DNA of 64,000 nucleotides from DASTFY01 sp963813375 (GTDB taxonomy: Bacteria > Actinomycetota > Acidimicrobiia > Acidimicrobiales > Ilumatobacteraceae): the NCBI GenBank assembly GCA_963813375.1, contig CAWEYT010000023.1, positions 124,001 through 188,000 on the forward strand. Direction: 5' to 3'. A program made the translations under genes and the position numbers. Shown piece after piece: positions 53,500 through 61,683 of the stretch (position 1 is the first letter of the stretch; each line of letters begins with the position of its first letter). Below the pieces are notes generated by a model. That model had not been told where the DNA came from, made no database searches, and was given only the letters and a program-made list of their open reading frames with translations.

Positions 53500-54320
53500 G
53501 AGACGGCCGCCAGCGGGAGCAGATCGGCGTCGCCGAGGGACTCCGAGCCGGGAGGCACCAGGTCCTCGAGCCTCAGCTGGGTGACGCCGTCGGGTTCGAC
53601 CAGCCGGTGGGACGCCTCCCCGTCCTCGCCGAGGACGTGCTCGACGGCACCGATGCGATAGGTGCTGCCATCCGGGCGTTCCGTCCCGATGAACGACGCC
53701 GCCGGCGCCCACACCGTGGAGGCGCCGCCCGGGAGGCCGCCGCTGCGGTACCGATGCAGATGACCCGACGCCACCACGCGGACCGGCCGGCCCGCCAGCA
53801 GATCCATCAGCCGTCGCCGCCGGGGCATCGGCACGGACCAGTCGCCGCGATCGGCGACGTCCGGATCGACCAGGCAGATGGGCTGGTGCAGGAAGAGCGC
53901 CGTCGGCCGGTCCGTGGCGAGCGCGCGCTCCAGCCAGGTGTCGTGCTCGTCGTCGAGGAGCCGGTACACGTTGGCGCCGATCAGGCGCCAGCCGCCGAGG
54001 TCGCGGCTCCAGGTGTCGTCGCCCCAACGTCGCCGGAACGACGCCAGGCGATCGGCGCTGAACAGCACGTCGCTGAAGCCGCCGACGTCGTGGTTGCCGG
54101 GGATCGCCGCGATCTCCATCCCGGCGCCCGTGATGAAGTCGTGCGCGAAGTCCGCCTCATCGCCATCGTCCGGGTCATCGGCGGTGATGTCGCCCGTGTG
54201 CACGACCAGGTCGGGCGGGTCCGCACTGAGCCAGGCCAGCACGGCCCGGACGTTGGGGACCGCGTAGGCCCGCCGGTGGGACAGGTGGGTGTCGGAGATC
54301 TGGACGACCCGCAGCGGCAC
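53496..54320 (-). CDS. Calcineurin-like metallophosphoesterase (cAMP phosphodiesterase/Icc-like)
   Basis: A 274-residue class III phosphodiesterase. Dimetal motifs in order: VVQISDTHLSHRR, VVHTGDITADDPD, IPGNHDVGG, LFLHQPIC and VASGHLHRYRSGG. The family includes cyclic nucleotide and phospholipid phosphodiesterases; the substrate is not evident. GTG start at 54320. First gene of the tightly coupled three-gene operon with M20 and P1 peptidases. A single-domain CNB protein lies 10 kb away, a possible but unproven cAMP link. Confidence 0.87.
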   Translation of the reverse strand: MPLRVVQISDTHLSHRRAYAVPNVRAVLAWLSADPPDLVVHTGDITADDPDDGDEADFAHDFITGAGMEIAAIPGNHDVGGFSDVLFSADRLASFRRRWGDDTWSRDLGGWRLIGANVYRLLDDEHDTWLERALATDRPTALFLHQPICLVDPDVADRGDWSVPMPRRRRLMDLLAGRPVRVVASGHLHRYRSGGLPGGASTVWAPAASFIGTERPDGSTYRIGAVEHVLGEDGEASHRLVEPDGVTQLRLEDLVPPGSESLGDADLLPLAAVS

Positions 54321-54361
54321 CAGCCCGATGGTACGGGATGCCCACGGGTAGCCTCGCTGGG

Positions 54362-55208
54362 ATGCGGGGAGGCGCGTCCTGACGCGAGTTCGGCCTCGCG
54401 ACGGGTCGTCGTCGTCACCCTCGCCGTCGCGGCCCTGCTGGTGGCGGTGGCGGCCCGTCCGGCGCCGCGTGCAGCCGAGGCCGCGCGGGCGGGTGCAGAC
54501 AGCCCAGCCTCCGTGCCGCCACGGCCGGCCGTGAACGGGTCGTCACGCCCACCCCTGCCGGCACCCGCCCAGCGGGCCGTCGAGCAGCTCGCCGCCACGT
54601 CGCAGCCCGGTGACGGAGCAGGGCACGCCCACGACGCCGAAGGCGGCCATCTGTTCGGGCCGGCAGAGGAGGTCGAGCTGGCGCCTGCCGACGCGGAGCG
54701 GTTCACCGACCAGTGGGCGCGGGCCGTGGCCAGCACCGCCGCCCTCGACACGACGGAGGAGGCCGCAGCCGCGGGCTACGTGCTGTCGTCGACCCGGGCA
54801 CCCGGCGTCGGTACGCACTGGGTGAAATGGGAACTGATCAGCCAGCCGTTCGATCCAGCCCGCCCTTCCATGCTCCTGTTCTCAGCCGTCCGAGGTGTCG
54901 ATCGCCTGGTGGGCTACTCCTACTGGGTCCAGGCGCCCAGCGCTCCCGAGGGTTTCGCAGGGTCGAACGACGCCTGGCACAGGCATGCGGGCCTCTGCAT
55001 CGTGAACGGATGGGTCGAGCGGGAGGGGGTCGAGCGCGTGGCGGAGTGCCCCGGGAGCTGGCTGGCGGCCGGCGACCTGTGGATGCTGCACGCCTGGACC
55101 ATGGCGGACTTCCCGAACCGCTGGGGCCGCTTCGCGCAGGCCAACCCGACCCTCTGCCCGACCGGGCGGGTGCCGGACCTGGCCTCCTGTCACCCGGACA
55201 CCGGCTGA
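54362..55208 (+). CDS. Exported protein of unknown function, start frameshifted
   Basis: About 280 residues. A signal-like hydrophobic segment (VVVVTLAVAALLVAVAARP) is followed by a Pro/Ala linker and a soluble domain with a conserved look: YVLSSTRAPGVGTHWVKW, VGYSYWVQAPSAPEGFAGSNDAWHRHAGLC, WLAAGDLWMLHAWTMADFPNRWGRFAQANPTLCP. Several His, Trp and paired Cys suggest a folded extracytoplasmic domain, possibly metal-binding. The open frame has no good start near the signal; ATG 54362 fits if one or two bases are wrong near 54380. I do not recognise the family. Confidence 0.6.
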
Positions 55209-55216
55209 GTCACGCG

Positions 55217-55999
55217 TCAGGTCGTGGCGGCCCAGGAGATGGCGTTGTCCAGCAACCGCTGGTAGCAGGGGTTCCCGAACGCGCTGGGACCGTCCCCGGG
55301 CTGGAGGTACACGACGGTCGACCGCTCCACGACGTGGTGCCACGCCGCGTAGGGCGACCCGGGCGGGTGGTGCCAGGCCGGCCGTTCCGCTCCGGCGGGC
55401 AGGAGTGCCTGGGCGGTGGACTCGTGGTCGGCGTCGGTCCGCGGTGCGTCGGTGAGGAGCAACGGCGTCACGGAGTCCTCGAACACCGGGCAGAGGTAGG
55501 TCTCATCGATCAGGGTGAAGGTCGGCGGCAGCCCAGCGCAGATCGGATGGTCCGTCGCCATCACGGTGACGGTCTGCTCGACGTCGTGGCGGTAGCCGGA
55601 GTCGGGCCAGTCCCGCCCCGCCAGGCGACCCGGCGCGTAGTGGAACCGCCCGCCCACGATCTCGGCGAAGCGCGGCCAGGCGGGCCAGGAACAGATGCTG
55701 TGGTGGAGCGCGACCACCGGCACGCCGTCGGTCAGGAGTGCTTCCCAGCCCTCGACGACGCTGGCCGGCGGGTCGATGACCTCCGCCGGTGATCCCCGCC
55801 GTACCCGCAGGCCAGGCATGTCGTAGAGGACGATCACGTCGGCGTCGAGCCGGTCCGGGTGCAGGCGGCCCGCGGCCTCGGGGTGGGCGACCTGCTCCAC
55901 GGTCACGCTGGGAAGCTGGTCCAGCAACGCGCTGAACGCCGCCTCGTCGTAGCCGTGGCCGCCGGTCAGGACCAGGGCGCGCGGAGCCATACCCCGCAT
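55217..55999 (-). CDS. ThuA-like (trehalose utilisation) domain protein
   Basis: About 260 residues with the ThuA/glutamine-amidotransferase-like fold: ALVLTGGHGYDEAAFSALLDQL, DADVIVLYDMPGLR, VPVVALHHSICSWPAWPRFAEIVGGRFHY, HPICAGLPPTFTLIDETYLCPVF and C-terminal GNPCYQRLLDNAISWAA. ATG at 55999 or 55990. ThuA domains accompany sugar utilisation and are found in 3-keto-glycoside pathways; the reaction is not settled. Adjoining genes give no sugar context. Frame intact. Confidence 0.8.
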   Translation of the reverse strand: MRGMAPRALVLTGGHGYDEAAFSALLDQLPSVTVEQVAHPEAAGRLHPDRLDADVIVLYDMPGLRVRRGSPAEVIDPPASVVEGWEALLTDGVPVVALHHSICSWPAWPRFAEIVGGRFHYAPGRLAGRDWPDSGYRHDVEQTVTVMATDHPICAGLPPTFTLIDETYLCPVFEDSVTPLLLTDAPRTDADHESTAQALLPAGAERPAWHHPPGSPYAAWHHVVERSTVVYLQPGDGPSAFGNPCYQRLLDNAISWAATT

Positions 56000-56056
56000 G
56001 CTCGCGCAGCGGACCCGCCCCGCGGTCGTGGCGGCGCGGCAGTACCCTCCGCGGCC

Positions 56057-56734
56057 GTGCTCGAGCGGGTGTGGACCGACCCCTCGGCGGTCGACCGCCT
56101 GCGGGGCGCGGCCAAGCGGCTGGCCGGCGAGGTGGTGCGGTGGGGCTGGGACGGAGTGGTCGAGCTCGGCGCCATCGGGCCCGACAGCCGGCGGGGCCGG
56201 CGCTTCGGATCCTTCGGCGAGCGCAGCATCATCTGCTTCCCGCCCACGGCGATCGTGAACGAGCGCTACATCCACATCGGCTCAGGCACGATGATCGGCC
56301 CCCAGGTCAGCCTCTCGGCCGGCATGGTGCCCGGTCAGCAGTGCCTGTCCGACCGGGTGGTCGGCATCGGGGACCGGTGCCTGATCGGCCGGGGGAGCGG
56401 GATCGTCGGCCACCTGTCCATCGAGGTCGGCGACGACGTGTGGACCGGCCACCACGTGTACATCACCGACCAGAACCACGGGTACGAGGAGATCGACCTG
56501 CCGATCTCGCGCCAGCTGATGCCCGAGCTCCCGGTGGTCGTCGGCGACGGTTCGTGGCTCGGCCACGGCACGGTCGTGCTGCCGGGAGCCCGGATCGGCC
56601 GTCACGTGGTCGTCGGAGCCAACTCTGTCGTGGTCGGAGAGCTGCCGGACAACTGCGTTGCGGTCGGCGCGCCGGCCAGGGTGGTGCGCCGCTTCGTCGA
56701 CGGTCAGGGCTGGGTGCGGACCGACTCGACCTGA
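56057..56734 (+). CDS. Hexapeptide-repeat acyltransferase (LbH family)
   Basis: A 225-residue left-handed beta-helix transferase: hexapeptide turns such as YIHIGSGTMIGPQVSLSAG, VVGIGDRCLIGRGSGIVGH, IEVGDDVWTGHHVYITDQNHGYE with the catalytic-type His, then VVVGDGSWLGHGTVVLPGARIGRHVVVGANSVVVG and GAPARVVRRF. This matches xenobiotic/maltose O-acetyltransferase-like enzymes of surface polysaccharide modification. GTG start at 56057. Divergent from the ThuA gene with ~57 bp between. Acceptor unknown. Confidence 0.86.
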   Translation: MLERVWTDPSAVDRLRGAAKRLAGEVVRWGWDGVVELGAIGPDSRRGRRFGSFGERSIICFPPTAIVNERYIHIGSGTMIGPQVSLSAGMVPGQQCLSDRVVGIGDRCLIGRGSGIVGHLSIEVGDDVWTGHHVYITDQNHGYEEIDLPISRQLMPELPVVVGDGSWLGHGTVVLPGARIGRHVVVGANSVVVGELPDNCVAVGAPARVVRRFVDGQGWVRTDST

Positions 56735-56762
56735 GTCGGTGCAACACGTCCAACCGGCCGGG

Positions 56763-57347
56763 TCAGCCCAGGTCGCCCGGCACCACGCAGCTCGGCATCC
56801 CGTTCTCCTTGGCCAGCGCGGTCATCCGGTTGGAGATCGGCCCGCCCGTGTCGGCTTCGGTCTCCGCGAACGGGCCGTCCCGGCCGGCCCGCCACTGCGC
56901 GATGTGGTCGCGCCGGTCCTGCAGATAGGTGTCCCAGTCGGCGAACCAGGCCGCGAGGAGCTCCTCGTCGTACTCACCGGTCGGTGCGGGCAACGCCCGC
57001 ATCGTCTCGAGCTGCCCGTCGAGCAGGCCGGTGGCCTGGTCAGCGACATCGGCCCGTTGCCGCAGCGCCTCCTCGAGAGGCTCGATGTCGACGAAGGTCC
57101 GTGCCGGTGGCAGGGCAGCCACGTCCGCGCCCACCCCGGCGCAGACCTCCTCCGCCTTCGCCGGCCACGTCTGGTCGTCCAGGACGTTCGGGGACTGCGG
57201 GTCGCCGATGAAGAGCACGTAGACCCACATCGCGCCGAGTGCGACCACGATGCCGGCCAGGAGCACGCGCACCCACCGCCGCCCCGGCGGAGCGGCTTCC
57301 TCCGGACCCGCCTCCGGCCCGACGACGGGTTCTGTCACCGGTGTCAC
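56763..57347 (-). CDS. Membrane-anchored protein of unknown function
   Basis: A 194-residue protein: Pro/Glu-rich start, one transmembrane helix (VRVLLAGIVVALGAMWVYVLFIG), then an extracytoplasmic helical domain with two Cys (EEVCAGVG and MPSCVVPG) and WFADWDTYLQDRRDHIAQWRAG. GTG start 57345-57347 overlaps the DoxX gene stop as GTGA, indicating coupling. I know no named family. Lies downstream of DoxX on the same strand. Confidence 0.65.
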   Translation of the reverse strand: MTPVTEPVVGPEAGPEEAAPPGRRWVRVLLAGIVVALGAMWVYVLFIGDPQSPNVLDDQTWPAKAEEVCAGVGADVAALPPARTFVDIEPLEEALRQRADVADQATGLLDGQLETMRALPAPTGEYDEELLAAWFADWDTYLQDRRDHIAQWRAGRDGPFAETEADTGGPISNRMTALAKENGMPSCVVPGDLG

Positions 57348-57865
57348 TGGTCCGATGCGGCGGCGACCGGCTTCGGCGGCCGGTAGCAGACGGCCAGTTG
57401 CAAAGCGGCGGACACCACCCCGACGATCGCCGCGATCCCCGCGCCCCACCAGCCCTCGACGTCGAGACCGAGGGCATGGTCGAGCGACCAGTCACCGGCT
57501 CCGATGGTGGCGATCGAGAACGCGCCCACGGCGAGGATCGCGCAGTACTCCCAGCCCCCGCCGGGCCGGAAGATGAAGAACCCGTTCTTCCAGTGGGTGG
57601 TGGTGATGGCCACCAGCATCAGCGCGATGACCCCCGCGGCCGAGAGCGGTGTCAGCAGCCCTGCGGCCAGACCCAACCCGGCCACGACCTCGGTGCCGGC
57701 GGCCATCACCGCGTTGGGGAATCCGGGGCGGACTCCCATGCTCTCGAACCACGCCGCGGTGCCGGGCAGGCGGCCACCACCGAAGAACTTGTTGTAGCCG
57801 TGGACGGCGAGGGTCAGCCCCAGGGCCAGTCGCAGCACGAGCAGTCCGGCGTCAACGTGCTCCAC
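57344..57865 (-). CDS. DoxX-family membrane protein
   Basis: A 173-residue four-helix membrane protein: LLVLRLALGLTLAVHGYNKFFGGG (DoxX signature HGxxKlfGG), GLAAGLLTPLSAAGVIALMLVAITTTHW, KNGFFIFRPGGGWEYCAILAVGAFSIATIG. DoxX-like proteins are linked to redox and oxidative-stress functions, mechanism unsettled. GTG start at 57865. Coupled to the membrane-anchored protein gene. Divergent from the ABC exporter pair. Confidence 0.82.
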   Translation of the reverse strand: MEHVDAGLLVLRLALGLTLAVHGYNKFFGGGRLPGTAAWFESMGVRPGFPNAVMAAGTEVVAGLGLAAGLLTPLSAAGVIALMLVAITTTHWKNGFFIFRPGGGWEYCAILAVGAFSIATIGAGDWSLDHALGLDVEGWWGAGIAAIVGVVSAALQLAVCYRPPKPVAAASDQ

Positions 57866-57953
57866 GACGACAGGATGACACGTCCGGCCCGGACCGCCCA
57901 GGCCAGGGGTTAACCCTGGAGCCATCCAGTGACCTCGCTGGTAGAAACGATGC

Positions 57954-59804
57954 GTGGCCGTCACACCTGCTGTCGTCGACGCGCCCGGAGACGGGTCCGG
58001 CGGGTCCGGAGCGCCACCGTCCGCGGGCGCGAAGCGACGGGAGCGGTGGCGCGGCCTCCGGATGATCCGCCGCGAGATCTCCCTGCACCCGGGCAGCTTC
58101 GCCATCGCCGTCGGCGGGGCGACCATCTTCGCGCTGGCCACCGTGGCCTCGTCCTGGGCCGTCCGCTGGGTCACCAACGAGGTCATCGTCCCCCGGTTCG
58201 AGGACGGCTCGGTGGCGGCGGCCACCGTCATCGCCGGCGCGGCGCTCATCGTCGCCATCGGCATCATCCGATCAGTGGGCGTGGTCGTGCGCCGCACCTG
58301 GGCGGGCCGCACCCAGTTCCGTGTGCTCGGGACGTTGCGGGAGGACGTCGTCGACCACTACCAGGCCCAGCCGTACCGGTGGTACAGGGCCCACCCGACC
58401 GGGGAACTGATCGCCCACGCCGGCGTGGATGCCGAGGCGGCGACGGAGGTGCTGGCCCCCATCCCGTACTCGGTGGGCACGGTCGTGCTGCTGACGACGT
58501 CGGCCATCTGGATGCTGGCCACGGACGCCGTGCTCGGGCTGCTCGCCCTCGCCCTCTTCCCCCTCCTCGTCATCCAGAACGTCGTGTTCCAGCGCAAGGG
58601 CGGCGTCCCGGCGGACGAGGCCCAGGCCCGGCTGGGGGAGCTGTCGGCGCTGGTCCACGAGAGCCTCGAAGCGGTGACGGTCATCAAGGCCTTTGGCGCC
58701 GAGCAGCGCGAGGTCCAACGCCTGCACGAGCGGGCCCACGCGCTGCGGACGTCGAAGGTGCACCTGGCCCGGCTGCGGGCCACCTTCGACCTGTTCCTCG
58801 ACGCCGTCCCTTCCTACGCCAACGTGCTCCTGATCCTCGTCGGGGCCACCCGGGTCGAGGCCGGTGCCGCCACGCTCGGCGACATCACGAGCTTCGTGTA
58901 CCTCTTCACGCTGCTGGTGTGGCCGCTGCGGATCATCGGCTTCGCGCTGGGCGACCTGCCCCACTCCCTCGCCGGTTGGGACCGCATGCAGGGGGTGCTG
59001 GCCGCCGGCACCCACCGCACGGACCCGGCGCCGGTGGCCGACCTGCTGCCCGTCGTCGCAGGGCACGATGGCGGCCCGGCGGGTGCCGCGCCCGGCCTGG
59101 AGGCCCGCGGTCTCCACTTCGCCTTCGAGCCGGGCCGGGACGTGCTGCGCGGGCTCGACCTGGTCATCCCGGCGGGCCGCACCGTCGCGGTGGTCGGGCC
59201 GACCGCGGCCGGGAAGTCCACCCTCCTCGCCGTGCTGGCCGGCCTCCTGGTGCCCGACCGGGGCGAGGTGCGCGCGGTCACGCCGCACCCGGCCCTCGTC
59301 TTCCAGGAGCCGTTCCTGTTCGCCGACACGCTGCGCCGCAACATCGACGTCCGGGGAATCGCCGACGAGACCGCGTTGCAGGAGGCCCTCGATCTGGCGC
59401 AGGTGACGCCGTTCCTGGCCGAGCTGCCGGCCGGCGTGGAGACCGTCGTAGGGGAGCGGGGTGTGAGCCTTTCCGGTGGTCAGCGGCAGCGGGTCGCGCT
59501 GGCTCGGGCGCTGCTCACCCGTCCTCTCGTCCTGCTGCTGGACGACGCCACGTCCAGCCTCGACCCCACGACCGAGGCCCGCATCCTCAACGGCCTCGGT
59601 GCCCGCCTCAGCGGGATCACGACGGTCGCGGTGGCCAGCAGGCCGGCCACGATCGCGCTGGCGGACGAGGTCGTCTACCTGGTCGGCGGGCGGGTCGTCG
59701 CCCAGGGCCGCCACGACGACCTCCTGGCCTCCATCCCCGGCTACCGCCACCTGGTCGAGGCCTACGAGCGCGACCGTGCCGAGAGCGACGGGACCACGCG
59801 ATGA
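57954..59804 (+). CDS. ABC exporter half-transporter with a degenerate ATPase site
   Basis: A 616-residue TMD-NBD half-transporter. Six helices (residues ~45-330) including HPTGELIAHAGVDAEAA, then NBD with Walker A GPTAAGKSTLL, signature LSGGQRQRVALARALL, Walker B LVLLLDDATSSLD and H-loop VASRPAT. The catalytic Glu after Walker B is Asp and the H-loop His is Ser, so its own ATP site is degenerate, while its LSGGQ is canonical. GTG start 57954. Its stop overlaps the next gene as ATGA: the two form a heterodimer. Substrate unknown. Confidence 0.9.
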   Translation: MAVTPAVVDAPGDGSGGSGAPPSAGAKRRERWRGLRMIRREISLHPGSFAIAVGGATIFALATVASSWAVRWVTNEVIVPRFEDGSVAAATVIAGAALIVAIGIIRSVGVVVRRTWAGRTQFRVLGTLREDVVDHYQAQPYRWYRAHPTGELIAHAGVDAEAATEVLAPIPYSVGTVVLLTTSAIWMLATDAVLGLLALALFPLLVIQNVVFQRKGGVPADEAQARLGELSALVHESLEAVTVIKAFGAEQREVQRLHERAHALRTSKVHLARLRATFDLFLDAVPSYANVLLILVGATRVEAGAATLGDITSFVYLFTLLVWPLRIIGFALGDLPHSLAGWDRMQGVLAAGTHRTDPAPVADLLPVVAGHDGGPAGAAPGLEARGLHFAFEPGRDVLRGLDLVIPAGRTVAVVGPTAAGKSTLLAVLAGLLVPDRGEVRAVTPHPALVFQEPFLFADTLRRNIDVRGIADETALQEALDLAQVTPFLAELPAGVETVVGERGVSLSGGQRQRVALARALLTRPLVLLLDDATSSLDPTTEARILNGLGARLSGITTVAVASRPATIALADEVVYLVGGRVVAQGRHDDLLASIPGYRHLVEAYERDRAESDGTTR

Positions 59805-61654
59805 GCACCGGCGTGCCCCCGACCGAGGCGCAGGTCGCCGCGGACGGCACCCCGCTCTGGGGCGCCTCCGAGACGGTCCGGCGCGGGTGGCGGGCCAGCC
59901 CGGAGCTGCGGCGGGGGGCGCTGCTGACCGTCCTCCTCGCCTTCGTCGGCACCGGGGGCCGGCTGGCCGTGCCCATCCTCATCCAGCAGAGCATCGACAC
60001 CGGCTACGTCGACGGACAGGTCGACATCGGGCGGATCGCCACCCTGTGCGCGATCGCCACGGTGATCATCACGATCGCCTGCATCGCCATGTGGGGTGCC
60101 ATCGTCCGCCTCGCCGTCCGCGCCGAGGAGGCCCTGTACGCGTTGCGCGTGCGGGTGTTCGACCACATCCTCGGGCTCGACCTGGCCGACCACGAGGAGG
60201 AGCGCCGCGGCTCGCTCGTCGCGCGGGTGACATCGGACATCGAGACGTTGAGCCAGTTCTTCTCGTGGGGCGGCATCGCCTGGCTGCTCGACGGCACGAT
60301 GATCGTCGTCACCGCCATCGTGATGCTCGTCTACGACTGGCGACTGGCCCTCATCGCCTTCTTCGCGGCCGCGCCGCTCGTGCTGCTGCTGCGGGTGGTG
60401 CAGCGCCACCTGGTCCACGCGTACAGCCAGGTGCGGGAGCGCAACGCCGAACTGCTGACCTCCGTCTCGGAGCTGGTCACCGGGGCGGCCGTCATCCGCG
60501 CCTACCGCATCGGTCCCCGCACGACCGCGGAGACGAGGACCAGCATCGACCGTCACCGGAGCGCGTCCATCCGCGCCGGCACCATCGCCGCGTTCCTGTT
60601 CCCTTCGGGCGAGCTCTTCTCGGTCCTGACCATCGCCGCCGTGCTCGTCGCCGGCACCGCCATGGGTCCGGACGCCGGCCTCACGACCGGGGCCATGGTC
60701 GGGTTCATCTTCCTCTGCTACCGGTTCCTCGAGCCGGTGGCGGAGTTCACCGAGATCCTCGACCAGACCCAGACCGCGGTGGCCGGCTGGCGCCGCGTCT
60801 TGGGGATCCTCGAGCGCCCGATCACCATCACGGATCCCGAGGGCGGGTTCGAGCTGCCGCGGGAGGCGCCGTCCATCGAGCTCGAACACGTCACGTTCCG
60901 GTACCGGGCCCGACCCGGGCAGGCCGACGAGGACAACAAGCCCGCGCTGCGCGACGTGACCTTCGCCATCGAGCCCGGCACGGCCGTGGCCGTGGTCGGC
61001 GCCACCGGCTCCGGCAAGACCACCCTCGCCCGCCTGCTCACCCGCCTCGCCGACCCCGAGCACGGGTCCATCCGCATCGGTGGCATCGAGCTCCGGGACG
61101 TGAGCATGCCGTCGCTGCGCCGGTCGTTGCTCATGGTGCCCCAGGAGCCGTTCCTCTTCGACGCCAGCATCGCGGACAACGTGCGCTTCGGGCGCCCGAC
61201 TGCCACGGACGACGACGTCGCCCTGGCCTTCGTCGAGCTCGGGTTGGAGGAGTGGATCGCCACCCTCCCGGAGGGGCTCGACACGAAGGTCGGCGAGCGC
61301 GGCGACGCGTTGTCGGCGGGTGAGCGCCAGCTCGTGGCCCTGGCCCGCGCCTACGTCGCCAACCCGCCGTGCCTGGTGCTGGACGAGGCCACGTCCTCCG
61401 TCGACGCGCTCACCGAGACCCGCCTGGCCAAGGCGCTGGCCAGCCTGGCGCGCGGCCGGACCTCGATCACCATCGCCCACCGGCTGTCGACCGCTTCGAG
61501 AGCCCAGTTGATCCTCGTGTTCGACCGCGGCCGTCTGGTCGAGCAGGGCTCGCACGACGACCTGCTGGGCATGGAAGGCGTCTACGCGGGCCTGTACGCG
61601 AGCTGGCTCGACGCCACCGCCGCCGGCGACGCGGTGCCTGTCCCCCTCGGCTGA
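59801..61654 (+). CDS. ABC exporter half-transporter with consensus Walker/H motifs
   Basis: A 617-residue partner of the preceding gene. TMD with IQQSIDTGYVDG, RRGSLVARVTSDIETLSQFF and EPVAEFTEILDQTQTA; NBD with Walker A VGATGSGKTTLARLL, Q-loop LLMVPQEPFLFDASIADNV, signature ALSAGERQLVALARAY, Walker B CLVLDEATSSVD and H-loop ITIAHRLST. Signature is LSAGE instead of LSGGQ. Together with the partner this gives one consensus and one degenerate site. ATG at 59801 overlaps the upstream stop. Lipid or drug export typical of the family. Frame intact. Confidence 0.91.
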   Translation: MSTGVPPTEAQVAADGTPLWGASETVRRGWRASPELRRGALLTVLLAFVGTGGRLAVPILIQQSIDTGYVDGQVDIGRIATLCAIATVIITIACIAMWGAIVRLAVRAEEALYALRVRVFDHILGLDLADHEEERRGSLVARVTSDIETLSQFFSWGGIAWLLDGTMIVVTAIVMLVYDWRLALIAFFAAAPLVLLLRVVQRHLVHAYSQVRERNAELLTSVSELVTGAAVIRAYRIGPRTTAETRTSIDRHRSASIRAGTIAAFLFPSGELFSVLTIAAVLVAGTAMGPDAGLTTGAMVGFIFLCYRFLEPVAEFTEILDQTQTAVAGWRRVLGILERPITITDPEGGFELPREAPSIELEHVTFRYRARPGQADEDNKPALRDVTFAIEPGTAVAVVGATGSGKTTLARLLTRLADPEHGSIRIGGIELRDVSMPSLRRSLLMVPQEPFLFDASIADNVRFGRPTATDDDVALAFVELGLEEWIATLPEGLDTKVGERGDALSAGERQLVALARAYVANPPCLVLDEATSSVDALTETRLAKALASLARGRTSITIAHRLSTASRAQLILVFDRGRLVEQGSHDDLLGMEGVYAGLYASWLDATAAGDAVPVPLG

Positions 61655-61683
61655 CGCGCCCATCGCTCGCCGGCTCGGGCGAG

